Source: Staphylococcus argenteus
GTDB lineage: Bacteria; Bacillota; Bacilli; Staphylococcales; Staphylococcaceae
Assembly: GCF_000236925.1 (NCBI RefSeq)
Contig: NC_016941.1
Location: forward strand, 868,001-932,000
DNA length: 64,000 bases
Direction: 5' to 3'
Below the pieces are notes generated by a model. It searched no databases and was not told where the DNA came from. It saw nothing but the letters and a program-made list of their open reading frames with translations. Positions 20,757 to 32,237 of the stretch are shown in pieces; the stretch's first letter is position 1; every line of letters begins with the position of its first letter. The position numbers were made by a program, and so were the translations under genes.

Positions 20757-21131
20757 ATGACGCATTTATTAGAGACATTTGAAATGGTGATTGATCATCA
20801 AGAAGATGGTTATGTAGTTATTTCAATGCCGGTTACAGATAAAGTAAAACAACCATTTGGATATTTACACGGTGGTGCTTCAATTGCATTAGGTGAAACA
20901 GCATGTTCGTTAGGTTCAGCAAATTTGATAGATACGACTCAGTTTGTTCCATTAGGCTTGGAAATGAATGCTAACCATATTCATTCGGCAAAAGATGGTC
21001 GCGTTACAGCGACAGCTGAAATCATTCACCAAGGCAAAACGACGCATGTGTGGGATATTAAAATTAAAAATGATAAAGGACAATTAATAACGGTTATGAG
21101 AGGTACGATTGCCATTAAACCGTTAAAATAA
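20757..21131 (+). CDS. PaaI/YuxO-type hotdog thioesterase
   Basis: This 124-residue hotdog-fold protein has the family core YLHGGASIALGETA, where the histidine-glycine-glycine and following glutamate form the acyl-CoA site. Related proteins hydrolyse aromatic or short acyl-CoA; one branch is the DHNA-CoA thioesterase of menaquinone synthesis. In Bacillus the similar yuxO lies next to mrpG, and here mnhG is only two genes away. A MenI-like role is possible but not proven. The ribosome binding site AGAGGTG is good. A large inverted repeat follows. Confidence 0.82.
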   Translation: MTHLLETFEMVIDHQEDGYVVISMPVTDKVKQPFGYLHGGASIALGETACSLGSANLIDTTQFVPLGLEMNANHIHSAKDGRVTATAEIIHQGKTTHVWDIKIKNDKGQLITVMRGTIAIKPLK

Positions 21132-21138
21132 AAAAGAA

Positions 21139-21322
21139 CTGCTAGCAAGAGGTCGGGACAAAAGCGTTTAGGATTTGAGCAGAACCGAACGATGAGCAAA
21201 ATGGTTTTCCAAATTTTGTCGAATCGTGATAGTTTCTGCCGAAAATCCTGCTTTTGGGACGCCGTTAATCGGTTTCCCAGAGCACAAAATCTTTATGTCG
21301 CACCCTCGCTAGCAGTTTTTTT
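21139..21322. repeat. Large imperfect inverted repeat, possible bidirectional terminator
   Basis: ACTGCTAGC (21139-21147) pairs with GCTAGCAGT (21308-21316), and the arms extend imperfectly inward (AAGAGGTCGGGACAAAAG against CTTTATGTCGCACCCTCG). A second inner pair is formed by AAAAGCGTTTAGGATTT and AAAATCCTGCTTTT. A T-run follows on the plus strand and an A-run precedes it. It fills the whole convergent gap between the thioesterase and the flavoprotein and resembles a dispersed staphylococcal intergenic repeat. Confidence 0.7.
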
Positions 21323-22475
21323 ATGCGCTATATTGTTGAAGTTTAATAAATGCTTGTTCGATGCGTTCAGAAGCTTTGCGACCGCCCATGACATTTCTAC
21401 CAAATGGTCCTAATTCTAAATCTGCAAAACAGCCTGCAACAAATAAGTTAGGTAACCATTCTAATTTTTCAGAGATTACAGGGTAGTGACATTCATTGAG
21501 TGGTGCATTGTAGTTTTGAATTAGTTGTTGGATAAGTGGTTGTGACATGAAATCTTGTTCAAAACCAGTAGCAACGAGAATTTGTTGATATGGAATAGAT
21601 TCATTTTCAGTAGTAACAAAACCATCTTTAACATTATTAATAGGTGATTTATGCACTGTAATACGACCGTTTTTAATATGCTTTTTCAGTCGTAAATATA
21701 ATTCATGAGACATAGATCCTTTATGACGTTCGCGTTTAACAATATTGTTACGAGTTACCATACATTCGGTACTTAAAAACGATGACATATTTTTGGGACC
21801 TAACCAGCCTGGATCAGCGTCAAAGTCATGAATTTCAATGTCTTTATTAAGCCATAAATGAAGATGTTTATGATTATCACGATTTAATAGTTTAAGCGCA
21901 AGGTGGGCAGCAGTAATACCACTGCCGACGATATGATCAGTTTTATCGTACACCTGTTGTTCATGTTCTTTTTCGAATATATGATTTACACTTTGTTTGT
22001 TTTTCAATGTGTCAGGGATGAACGGTATATTCGTGCTACCTATAGCAATGACAACGCAATCGGTATTGATTACTTGACCATCTTTTAAGGTAACATGCCA
22101 CTTGTCATCTTGTTTAGTTAATGATTGAACATAACCCTGAATTAGACAGTCATGTAATCGATATTGTTTAGATGCATGTGCGATATGATCCATAAACATT
22201 GATAATTCTGGTCTTTGATAAGGACCATAAAATGCATTTGTGTATTGGTGCTGTTTAGCGAATTGTTTTAGATGAAAAGGTTGTGGGTGTACATGATGTA
22301 CAATAGGCGATCTTAAATAAGGCATTTCAATACGATTAGTATATGATTTAAATCTTTGACAGAATGTTTCGTGTGGGTCAATGATTGTTAATCGGTCTGT
22401 TGTAAGTCCACTTGATATTAGTTTTTGTGCGATTGCAGTACCTTGAATGCCACCGCCGATAATTGTCCAATGCAT
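21321..22475 (-). CDS. FAD/NAD(P)-binding monooxygenase-like protein
   Basis: This 384-residue protein starts with an FAD-binding motif (GGGIQG, residues 7-12). It has a second nucleotide fold around HIVGSGITAAHLALKL, and a C-terminal flavin segment NLFVAGCFADLELGPFGRN. The overall plan resembles lysine/ornithine N-hydroxylase-type or related FAD/NAD(P)-binding proteins. Substrate is unknown. An AAAGAGG site lies eight to nine bases before the ATG. Its promoter carries a Zur-like box on the start point, so I infer induction in zinc shortage. It stands alone between two terminator-like repeats. Confidence 0.83.
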   Translation of the reverse strand: MHWTIIGGGIQGTAIAQKLISSGLTTDRLTIIDPHETFCQRFKSYTNRIEMPYLRSPIVHHVHPQPFHLKQFAKQHQYTNAFYGPYQRPELSMFMDHIAHASKQYRLHDCLIQGYVQSLTKQDDKWHVTLKDGQVINTDCVVIAIGSTNIPFIPDTLKNKQSVNHIFEKEHEQQVYDKTDHIVGSGITAAHLALKLLNRDNHKHLHLWLNKDIEIHDFDADPGWLGPKNMSSFLSTECMVTRNNIVKRERHKGSMSHELYLRLKKHIKNGRITVHKSPINNVKDGFVTTENESIPYQQILVATGFEQDFMSQPLIQQLIQNYNAPLNECHYPVISEKLEWLPNLFVAGCFADLELGPFGRNVMGGRKASERIEQAFIKLQQYSA

Positions 22476-22496
22476 AGTAAAACCTCTTTCTATTTT

Positions 22497-22517
22497 AAAA
22501 CGTAATCGTTACGATTT
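22497..22517 (-). promoter_or_regulatory. Zur-like operator
   Basis: The core CGTAATCGTTACG with flanks AAAA and ATTT agrees with the Bacillus/Staphylococcus Zur consensus (AAATCGTAATNATTACGATTT) at all but two fixed positions. It begins right where transcription from the promoter at 22527-22555 should start, a classic repressor position. Confidence 0.75.
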
Positions 22518-22526
22518 GTTAATATA

Positions 22527-22555
22527 ATCATAATACATAACGAGATGATTGGCAA
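22527..22555 (-). promoter_or_regulatory. Sigma-A promoter of the flavoprotein gene
   Basis: On the minus strand TTGCCA (22555-22550) and TATGAT (22532-22527) are 17 bases apart. The start point falls at about 22518-22520, at the edge of the Zur-like box. Confidence 0.7.
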
Positions 22556-22663
22556 TTAAATAAAAAGATAAATGTGAATAGGGGAACCAGTATTTAAATC
22601 AAATAAAAACAACTAGAAATCTGTAAATGAACTAGTAAAATATGGTGATCGTGCTATCAATAT

Positions 22664-22715
22664 AAATAAAAACAGCAGCAAGATGACTCCTAATAAGGAA
22701 TGATCTTACTGCTGT
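22664..22715 (-). terminator. Terminator of the mnh operon
   Basis: AACAGCAGCAAGAT (22671-22684) pairs with ATCTTACTGCTGT (22703-22715), allowing G-U. On the minus strand it is followed by TTTTTATTTAT. Confidence 0.8.
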
Positions 22716-22752
22716 GAATTACAATAATTTAAACTTTTATATATACTATTAA

Positions 22753-23109
22753 TTAAAGTTTAGTGTCTTTTAAGTCTTCTGAAATTTCATCAACTTTTGT
22801 CTTTTTAGTGTAAGGCGTTTTAATATTATATGCCGCTTTCATAATCATATGGCTTGAAAGTGGCCCTGTAATTAATACAAAAATAATTGCAATAATTAAC
22901 TGCATGTTTACAAAGCCTTGTGTAGCTATAAAATATAGAAACGTTCCAAATAGTAATGACATAGCACCTAGTGTAGATGCTTTTCCAGCAGCATGTGCAC
23001 GTGAATAAACATCTTCTAGTCTTAGTAAACCTATTGCTGCTAGGGCACTTATTAAAGCACCAATGATAACAAAGATAAGTGCAAGACTAATCAGTATGAT
23101 TTTGATCAT
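22753..23109 (-). CDS. mnhG: Na+/H+ antiporter subunit MnhG1
   Basis: This 118-residue membrane protein has three hydrophobic segments and the MnhG/PhaG motif [17 protein letters not shown]. It is the last subunit of the Mrp-type antiporter. I start at ATG 23109, six bases after AGGTGA; a TTG two codons upstream also fits the frame. It overlaps mnhF by 23 bases, so translation is coupled. The acidic tail (DEISEDLKD) faces the cytosol by inference. Confidence 0.93.
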   Translation of the reverse strand: MIKIILISLALIFVIIGALISALAAIGLLRLEDVYSRAHAAGKASTLGAMSLLFGTFLYFIATQGFVNMQLIIAIIFVLITGPLSSHMIMKAAYNIKTPYTKKTKVDEISEDLKDTKL

Positions 23110-23380
23110 GTTCAATCACCTTACCTTTGTCCATAAATTTTGAAAATACTGCAGTACCTAAAAATGCTAAAATACCAATCATCATTATTACGACAATCAT
23201 GTATTTAATATTTAATAAAATACTAAATAATGCGATAACGGCCATTAATTGAAGACCAATAGCATCAAGTGCAACAACACGATCTGCGAGTGATGGGCCT
23301 AATACAACTCGAATAAGCATAGCTAACATTGACATAACAACAATAATAAGTGCAATGACTATAATAATATTATGATTCAT
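23087..23380 (-). CDS. mnhF: Na+/H+ antiporter subunit MnhF1
   Basis: This 97-residue subunit has three membrane helices and the typical [15 protein letters not shown] motif between the first two. It is required for assembly or function of the seven-part Mrp-type complex. Its start overlaps the mnhE stop by one base and its end overlaps mnhG by 23 bases. Confidence 0.93.
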   Translation of the reverse strand: MNHNIIIVIALIIVVMSMLAMLIRVVLGPSLADRVVALDAIGLQLMAVIALFSILLNIKYMIVVIMMIGILAFLGTAVFSKFMDKGKVIEHDQNHTD

Positions 23381-23859
23381 TATATTTCGCCCACCTCGCT
23401 AACAATTTTTTCTAATGATGATTTTATACTTTCAACTTCTTCTTCCTTAGTTGAAAAATCGATGGCATGAATGTATATCTTTGTACGATCATCACTTACA
23501 CCAAGAACGACTGTACCTGGAGTCAATGTAATTAAATTAGACAATAAGACAATTTGCCAATCTTTTTTCAAATCTGTGTGATATACAAAGAAGCCGGGTT
23601 CATTTTTAATCGAAGGTTTAATAATAATTTTTAAAACATCAAAATTCGCTTTAATTAATTCGATTAAGAAAATAATGATTAATTTTACGATACGATACAA
23701 AGTTATGACGTAAAATCTACCAGGTAATACTCTGTGTAAGAGGTAAACAAGAATTAGGCCAAAGATAAAACCTAATACAAAGTTATTCGTTGTGTAACTA
23801 TTTGTCACAAATAACCAAAATACTGCAATTATAAAGTTTAAAACTAATTGTACAGCCAT
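23380..23859 (-). CDS. mnhE: Na+/H+ antiporter subunit MnhE1
   Basis: This 159-residue subunit has N-terminal membrane helices followed by a soluble domain with the [13 protein letters not shown] motif typical of MnhE/MrpE. It lies one base after mnhD and overlaps mnhF by one base, inside the seven-gene operon. Confidence 0.93.
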   Translation of the reverse strand: MAVQLVLNFIIAVFWLFVTNSYTTNNFVLGFIFGLILVYLLHRVLPGRFYVITLYRIVKLIIIFLIELIKANFDVLKIIIKPSIKNEPGFFVYHTDLKKDWQIVLLSNLITLTPGTVVLGVSDDRTKIYIHAIDFSTKEEEVESIKSSLEKIVSEVGEI

Positions 23860-23860
23860 G

Positions 23861-25690
<1,830 letters not shown>

Positions 25691-25691
<1 letters not shown>

Positions 25692-26119
25692 TATTCGTTC
25701 TCTCCAATCGAAATAATAATTGTCATGACTGTACCAACTACTGCACATAGAACTCCGAAATCAAAGAAAACTGCTGTTGTCATATGGACGGGTTCTAAAA
25801 TAAATAGTGGTATATCAAAGGTAACATGTGTAAAGAAATTTTTACCTAAAAACCAACTTGCTATAGGAGTTGCTATACAAAATACTAATCCAATACCAAT
25901 TAATATTTTGAAATCTAATGGAAAAATTTTACGCATTGTTTCAATATCAAATGCAATCGTAATGATAACAAGTGAACTTGCAAATAATAATCCGCCAACG
26001 AAACCTCCACCAGGTGTATAATGTCCTGCTAAGAAAAGTGAAAAACCAAAGACCATTACCATGAAAAAGATGATAACTGCTGCAAATTGCAAAATTAAAT
26101 CATTTTGTTGTCTATTCAT
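25691..26119 (-). CDS. mnhB: Na+/H+ antiporter subunit MnhB1
   Basis: This 142-residue, four-helix subunit has the MrpB signature [18 protein letters not shown]. It overlaps mnhA by eight bases and mnhC by one base. It is a structural part of the Mrp complex at the membrane. Confidence 0.93.
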
Positions 26120-28517
26120 GATTTTTCACCTCTTTATCTTGAGTTGGACGCTTTTTACGTAATTTAATCATTGTATACACAGCTAAACCTGCGATACCAA
26201 GAACAGATGATTCGAATAATGTATCCATACCACGGAAATCAACTAGAATAACGTTAACCATATTTTTACCTTGAGCTAAATCATATACATGCTCTTGATA
26301 GAATTTAGAGATTGATTCAAAGTGTCTATTTCCATATGCAATTAAACCGATAATAATGACAGATAATCCAACACCTGTAGCAATTAAGGCATTAGTTAAT
26401 TGGAATGATCGTTTTTCATTATAGCGATTTAAATTTGGTAAGTGATAGAAACACAATAAGAATAATGCTGTTGAAATCGATTCAACTACAAATTGTGTTA
26501 ATGCTAAATCAGGTGCTTTAAAGAATATAAACAATACTGAAACAGCATAACCAACTGCACTTAACATAATAATGCTAAATAGTCTAGATTTAGCAAATAG
26601 AATTAAAAATGCAGCACTAAGTAATAGCACAACAATGCAAACTTCAAAAATTCTAATAGGGCTTACATCTTTAAAATTAATATAGAACGGTACAGAAAAT
26701 ACAGTGATAAATGTTAATAAGATTAAAGTGCCGAAAATGATAACTAAATTATTACGTGAATAATCTGTAACATAACTATTTGTCATTTTTTCAGAGTAAC
26801 CAGGAATAGTTTGAGCACTTCTGTTGTACCAATAATTGAACGTTAATTTACCAGGTTGACGTTGTAATAATTTTACCCAGTAACTAAACGTTACAATAAG
26901 TAATATTCCTAAAATGTAAATCAATAGTGTTGATAAAAATGCTGGCGTTAAACCGTGGAACATATGGAATTCAACATCATCTATTACTGTATGGTTAATT
27001 GCTGAAGTTGCTGGTTCTATGATTGAATTTGTTAATAAACCTGGGAATAATCCGAATACAATCACTAATGTAGCTAAAATAGCTGGTGATAAAAGCATTA
27101 AAATAGAAACTTCGTGTGCTTTTTTAGGTAATTGCTCAGGTTTATATTGTCCGAAAAATATATGCATTATAAATTTAATTGAATATACAAATGTGAAGAT
27201 ACTACCTACGATACCAATGATTGGGAATAAATAGCCTAAAGCATCAACACTAAATAAATTTGCTTGACTCGCTGTAAACGTTGTCTCTAAAAATGATTCT
27301 TTTGATAAGAAGCCATTGAACGGTGGCACTCCAGCCATACTAAGTGCTGTAATGACTGTTATTGTAAATGAGATAGGCATAATTGTAAGCAAGCCGCCTA
27401 ATTTTTTTACATCACGTGTACCAGTAGAATGATCAACTGCACCAGTAATCATAAATAGGGCACCTTTAAAAGTCGCATGGTTAATTAAATGGAATATTGC
27501 AGCTGTAAATGCAGCAGCATATATTTTACTGTCATCGCCTTGATAGTGATAACTAATGGCACCGATTCCAAGCATTGCCATAATCATACCCAACTGTGAT
27601 ACTGTTGAGAATGCAAGAATACCTTTTAAGTCTTGTTGCTTCGTTGCATTTAGCGAAGCCCAGAATAAAGTGATTAGACCGACAAGAGTGACAGTCCAAA
27701 TCCAACCTTGTGATGCTGCGAAGATTGGTGTCATTCGAGCAATTAAATATAGCCCAGCTTTAACCATTGTCGCTGAGTGAAGATAAGCACTGACTGGTGT
27801 AGGAGCTTCCATTGCATCTGGTAACCAAATATAAAATGGAAATTGTGCTGACTTTGTAAAAGCACCAATCATAATTAAAATCATCGCGAAAATAAAGAAT
27901 GGACTATCTTGAATTTCAGCAGCATGTTTAATCATATATTGAATACTAAATGATTGTGTTGGTATAGCGAGTAAGATAATACCACCTAATAATGATAAGC
28001 CACCAAACACTGTAATAATGAGCGATTTTTGAGCACCATATATAGATGCTTGTCGTTCGCGCCAAAATGAAATAAGTAAAAAACTAGAAAATGATGTTAA
28101 CTCCCAGAATAAATACAAAATAATGACATTATCTGAAAGTACGACACCTAACATCGCACCCATAAATAGTAATAAATAACAATAAAAATTCCCTAGTTGT
28201 TCTGACTTACTTAAGTAGCCGATTGAATATAATACGACTAAACTGCCGATTCCAGAAATAAGCAAACTAAAGAGTAAACCTAAGCCATCAAGGTATAAAT
28301 CAAAGTTCATACCGAAATGAGGCATCCAATTTAAGGTTTTCATTACAGTATTACCTGACATCGTCGTTTGAATTAGCGTTAGCATATAGATAAAGATAAC
28401 GATAGGTACAGGTAACACGAACCATCCTAAGTGTATACGTTTGAAAAATTTATACAGGATAGGAATAATGAGTGCGAATATTAACGGTAATACCACCGCA
28501 ATATGTAACAAACTCAC
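26112..28517 (-). CDS. mnhA: Na+/H+ antiporter subunit MnhA1
   Basis: This is the first and largest subunit, 801 residues. It combines a NuoL-like antiporter module ([50 protein letters not shown]) with a C-terminal membrane extension of the MrpA type ([13 protein letters not shown]). The Mnh1 complex exchanges Na+ for H+ and supports pH and salt homeostasis at physiological pH. A GGAGG-type site (AAAGGAGGACAAC) precedes the ATG. All seven genes touch or overlap, so the operon is mnhABCDEFG on the minus strand with one terminator at its end. Confidence 0.95.
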
Positions 28518-28647
28518 TATGTTGTCCTCCTTTAAAAAATATTTATGTTATCCATTATACATGATTGATATACATCTGAAAAACGTCCACACTCCTTGTT
28601 ACGCTTTATTTTCAGAAGTATTTAAATAAGAAGAAACGCGTCAATTT

Positions 28648-29031
28648 TTATTTAAAATTTTCTTTATATTGAATGGAATAATCTTCTTTTAGACGTGCTA
28701 AACTTGCTAATGACATTTCAGCATGTTTTGTTTGTTGCGCTTTTAATTTAGTTTCTAAATTTGTGATTGCTTGTTGAAGCGAATCTTCATAACGTAATTG
28801 TTCAACATTAAATTCTCTTAGTTGTGATCGTTTTGCATAGCGTTTTTCGAAATGACTTAGTGCTTTACGCTCATGGAAGAATACACCTTCAGTTTCTGTA
28901 GGATTATGCAAATCACCTTGTTTTGGATGTTTAATAACTTGTTCAACTTTAACAAGAACATCGTCTCCATTTTCCTCAACAATTGTGACACCATAACTTC
29001 CAGTTTTGTGTGAAAATCGATACAGCTTCAT
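28648..29031 (-). CDS. kapB: Kinase-associated protein B (KapB) family
   Basis: This 127-residue protein is a KapB homologue: an SH3-like beta domain at the N-terminus (FSHKTGSYGVTIVEENGDD) followed by a basic helical region. In Bacillus KapB helps KinB signal to Spo0F in sporulation. Staphylococci lack that phosphorelay, so the role here must differ and is unknown. No lipoprotein signal is visible, in spite of the common name 'lipoprotein B'. It is divergent from the cyclophilin gene and close to the mnh operon, as in Bacillus where kapB lies near mrp. Confidence 0.82.
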   Translation of the reverse strand: MKLYRFSHKTGSYGVTIVEENGDDVLVKVEQVIKHPKQGDLHNPTETEGVFFHERKALSHFEKRYAKRSQLREFNVEQLRYEDSLQQAITNLETKLKAQQTKHAEMSLASLARLKEDYSIQYKENFK

Positions 29032-29094
29032 GCTATTTTCCTCCCTTAAAAGTATGTTAATATATATGTATCATAACATGAATGGAGAATATAA

Positions 29095-29688
29095 ATGACT
29101 AACTATCCACAGTTAAATAAAGAAGTACAACAAGGTGAAATCAAAGTTGTGATGCACACAAATAAAGGTGACATGACATTTAAACTCTTTCCAAATATTG
29201 CACCAAAGACAGTTGAAAATTTTGTGACGCATGCGAAAAATGGTTATTATGATGGTATAACTTTCCACCGTGTCATTAATGATTTTATGATTCAAGGTGG
29301 CGACCCAACTGCAACTGGTATGGGTGGAGAAAGTATTTATGGTGGTTCATTTGAAGATGAATTTTCATTAAATGCCTTTAATTTATATGGTGCTTTATCA
29401 ATGGCAAATTCAGGTCCAAATACAAATGGTTCACAGTTTTTCATTGTACAAATGAAAGAAGTACCACAAAATATGTTAAGCCAACTTGCTGATGGTGGAT
29501 GGCCACAACCAATTGTTGATGCATATGGTGAAAAAGGTGGTACGCCTTGGTTGGATCAAAAACATACAGTATTTGGGCAATTGATTGATGGAGAATCAAC
29601 GCTTGAAGATATTGCAAATACAAAAGTGGGGCCACAAGATAAACCACTTCATGATGTTGTAATTGAATCAATCGATGTTGAAGAATAA
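29095..29688 (+). CDS. Cyclophilin-type peptidyl-prolyl isomerase
   Basis: This 197-residue cyclophilin catalyses cis-trans isomerisation at proline bonds. The conserved active-site strands are seen: [15 protein letters not shown] (arginine of the active site), [16 protein letters not shown], and [10 protein letters not shown]. It has no signal peptide and should be cytosolic. A GGAG site lies seven to eight bases before the ATG. The gene has a nested terminator downstream. Confidence 0.93.
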   Translation: MTNYPQLNKEVQQGEIKVVMHTNKGDMTFKLFPNIAPKTVENFVTHAKNGYYDGITFHRVINDFMIQGGDPTATGMGGESIYGGSFEDEFSLNAFNLYGALSMANSGPNTNGSQFFIVQMKEVPQNMLSQLADGGWPQPIVDAYGEKGGTPWLDQKHTVFGQLIDGESTLEDIANTKVGPQDKPLHDVVIESIDVEE

Positions 29689-29782
29689 AATGATTATTTA
29701 ACAATAAAGTATTTGTATTTTTTGTTTAAATTATTACAATCGAATTAGTAATAATCAATCTAAATTTATAATCTAACATATG

Positions 29783-29870
29783 AAGTAACCTCGAAAATTT
29801 ATCTAACCAAGCATAGATGTCTAATGTAAATATGCTTGGGTGATAACATAATTGAGGTTGCTTTTTATTT
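29783..29870 (+). terminator. Terminator of the cyclophilin gene with a stem within a stem
   Basis: The outer arms AAGTAACCTC (29783-29792) and GAGGTTGCTT (29854-29863) are followed by TTTATTT. The inner arms CCAAGCATA (29807-29815) and TATGCTTGG (29831-29839) add a second stem in the loop. The rest of the 383-base gap shows only AT-rich DNA. Confidence 0.75.
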
Positions 29871-30071
29871 TAAGTAATAGTTTCATTTTTAAGAGTAAAC
29901 CCATTGAATACGTCTTTTAAATTTGTTTTTATTTGTTTTTTAATTACAAGACAGCTAGTATCTAATTCATTTATAAAATAATATTCGAATGATTTGATGT
30001 TTTAATTAGTCCACCATTTCTATTTATGCTATGATAATAGTGTTAAGTAAACGAAATAAGGGGTTATTAAG

Positions 30072-30449
30072 TTGAATAACTACAAAATTGGCCAACATAT
30101 CAAGGTGCGTGTAACTGGTATTCAACCTTATGGTGCGTTTGTTGAGACCCCTAATCATACTGAAGGACTGATTCATATATCAGAAATTATGGATGACTAC
30201 GTTCATAATTTGAAGAAATTTCTATCAGAAGGCCAAATTGTTAAAGCTAAAATTTTGTCTATAGATGATGAAGGAAAGCTCAATCTATCATTAAAAGATA
30301 ATGATTACTTCAAAAATTATGAGCGTAAGAAGGAAAAACAATCAGTATTAGATGAAATCAGAGAAACAGAAAAATATGGGTTTCAAACACTTAAAGAACG
30401 CTTACCAATCTGGATTAAACAGTCAAAGCGATCAATTCGAAACGACTAA
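30072..30449 (+). CDS. S1-domain RNA-binding protein (general stress protein 13-like)
   Basis: This 125-residue protein is a single S1 domain (IKVRVTGIQPYGAFVE through LNLSLKDNDY) plus a basic C-terminal tail rich in Lys/Arg. It resembles Bacillus YugI (GSP13) and the staphylococcal/streptococcal CvfD-type regulators that bind RNA or ribosomes. The start is TTG 30072, eight bases after AAGGGG. A terminator follows at 30514-30559. I infer a modest role in translation or stress control. Confidence 0.82.
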   Translation: MNNYKIGQHIKVRVTGIQPYGAFVETPNHTEGLIHISEIMDDYVHNLKKFLSEGQIVKAKILSIDDEGKLNLSLKDNDYFKNYERKKEKQSVLDEIRETEKYGFQTLKERLPIWIKQSKRSIRND

Positions 30450-30513
30450 ATGAACAGATAAATCGTACCGAAATCATACAAAGGGTCTGAAATGAAAGTT
30501 TCTAAGACTAATG

Positions 30514-30559
30514 AAAAAGGTTAGTATCTATTGTTATTAAATGGGTACTAATCTTTTTT
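30514..30559 (+). terminator. Terminator after the S1-domain gene
   Basis: AAAAGGTTAGTA pairs with TACTAATCTTTTTT around a loop of about 20 bases. The rest of the gap to 30741 is AT-rich with no gene. Confidence 0.75.
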
Positions 30560-30741
30560 GTTGTATCAACTTAAAATAATTCTATTGTTAAAATGTGATT
30601 TTTATATACTAACAAGTGAGAACCTCTATATTGTTGTTACCTCTAAAACAAAGTATACATTTAATGTTTTAACAGATTTTAAAAATGAGCATGATAATTA
30701 AAAAGAACAAAACCTCAATGATTTAATTTATAAACAGATAA

Positions 30742-30771
30742 TTGGTGAATGATAAAAAATCATGTTATAGT
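30742..30771 (+). promoter_or_regulatory. Candidate promoter of ofrA
   Basis: TTGGTG (30742-30747) and TATAGT (30766-30771) are 18 bases apart, 32 bases before the ATG. Moderate match to sigma-A. Confidence 0.5.
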
Positions 30772-30802
30772 CAATTCAATATTTTTAAGGAGGAATTAAG
30801 TA

Positions 30803-31930
30803 ATGAAAAGTAAATATGAACCATTGTTTGATAAAGTAGAATTACCAAATGGCGTAGTGTTAAAAAATCGTTTCGTGTTAGCCCCTTTAACACATATTTC
30901 TTCAAATGATGACGGTACAATTTCAGATGTAGAACTTCCTTATATTGAAAAACGTTCACAAGACGTTGGCTTATCTATTAATGCAGCAAGTAATGTGAGT
31001 GATGTTGGAAAAGCATTTCCAGGACAGCCATCAATTGCACATGATAGTGATATTGAAGGACTTAAAAGATTAGCATCAGTAATGAAGAAAAATGGCGCTA
31101 AAGCACTCGTACAAATACATCATGGCGGTGCCCAAGCATTGCCTGAATTAACACCTGATGGAGACGTCATAGCACCAAGTCCAATTTCTTTAAAAAGTTT
31201 CGGTCAAAAACAAGAACATAGTGCTAGAGAAATGACGAATGAAGAGATTGAACAAGCAATCAAAGACTTTGGAGATGCTACACGACGAGCAATTGAAGCT
31301 GGATTTGATGGCGTTGAAATTCACGGTGCAAATCATTACTTAATTCATCAATTCGTATCTCCTTATTACAATAGAAGAAATGATGTCTGGGCTAACCAAT
31401 ATAAATTCCCAGTTGCTGTTATTGAAGAAGTGCTTAAAGCGAAAGAACAATATGGTAATAAAGACTTTATTGTAGGATATAGATTGTCTCCAGAAGAAGC
31501 GGAATCTCCAGGAATCACAATGGAAATTACTGAAGAATTAGTTACAACAATTAGCCAAATGCCCATCGACTATATTCATGTATCGATGATGGATACTCAT
31601 GCAACGACACGAGAAGGTAAATATGCTGGCCAAGAACGCTTACCACTAATTCATAAATGGATAAATGGACAAATGCCTCTTATTGGCATTGGGTCTATTT
31701 TCACTGCTGATGAAGCTTTAGATGCAGTTGAAAATGTTGGCATAGAATTAGTAGCAATTGGTCGTGAATTACTTTTAGATTATCAATTTATTGAGAAAAT
31801 TAAAGATGGACGCGAAGATGAAATTATAAATTATTTTGATCCAGAAAGAGAAGATAATCATCATTTGACACCTAATTTATGGAAACAATTTAATCAGGGA
31901 TTTTACCCATTACCACAAAAAGATAAATAG
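30803..31930 (+). CDS. ofrA: Old yellow enzyme family flavin oxidoreductase
   Basis: This 375-residue TIM-barrel flavoenzyme belongs to the OYE/NADH:flavin oxidoreductase family. The FMN/NADPH-site motifs are ALVQIHHGGAQ, the active-site HGANHYLIHQFVSPYYNRR, and IGIGSIFTADEAL. Such enzymes reduce activated double bonds of electrophilic or quinone-like compounds. In S. aureus the gene directly upstream of rocD is ofrA, linked to survival of electrophilic and oxidative stress through thiol balance; the gene order here is the same. A perfect AAGGAGG precedes the ATG. Confidence 0.88.
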   Translation: MKSKYEPLFDKVELPNGVVLKNRFVLAPLTHISSNDDGTISDVELPYIEKRSQDVGLSINAASNVSDVGKAFPGQPSIAHDSDIEGLKRLASVMKKNGAKALVQIHHGGAQALPELTPDGDVIAPSPISLKSFGQKQEHSAREMTNEEIEQAIKDFGDATRRAIEAGFDGVEIHGANHYLIHQFVSPYYNRRNDVWANQYKFPVAVIEEVLKAKEQYGNKDFIVGYRLSPEEAESPGITMEITEELVTTISQMPIDYIHVSMMDTHATTREGKYAGQERLPLIHKWINGQMPLIGIGSIFTADEALDAVENVGIELVAIGRELLLDYQFIEKIKDGREDEIINYFDPEREDNHHLTPNLWKQFNQGFYPLPQKDK

Positions 31931-31943
31931 GCGTTTAAAACAT

Positions 31944-31990
31944 ACCACTAACACAATTGTACATGCAATATGTTAGTGGTTTTTAATTTT
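31944..31990 (+). terminator. Terminator of ofrA
   Basis: ACCACTAACA (31944-31953) pairs with TGTTAGTGGT (31971-31980), followed by TTTTAATTTTT. The remaining spacer to rocD is AT-rich; TATAAT at 32203-32208 may be the rocD -10 box, though its -35 is weak. Confidence 0.85.
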
Positions 31991-32237
31991 TATTAATTAA
32001 AATTATCATAAGAAATTATACTTTTGGCTAAGTGTAAAATTTTCAATTCTTTTGCTTGTAATCATTAAAGTAATTATGTCATTATTAATGTAAGGGTTTT
32101 CAAAATAGACAAATTTAATGAAATAAAGTTAATGATTCATCTTTTGTGGTGAAAAAGTATCTGCTTTGAAAACTAATGTAATTATTTGGATAATGTTTCA
32201 TGTATAATAGTTATAAATGATGAAAAGGGGAGATATG

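Noticed and set aside
21192..21413. 73-codon plus-strand frame inside the large inverted repeat
   Set aside because: It lies on the repeat arms and runs into the flavoenzyme gene; it has no ribosome binding site.
25725..26021. 98-codon plus-strand frame opposite mnhB
   Set aside because: It is the complement of a well-supported antiporter gene, with no start signals and unnatural composition.
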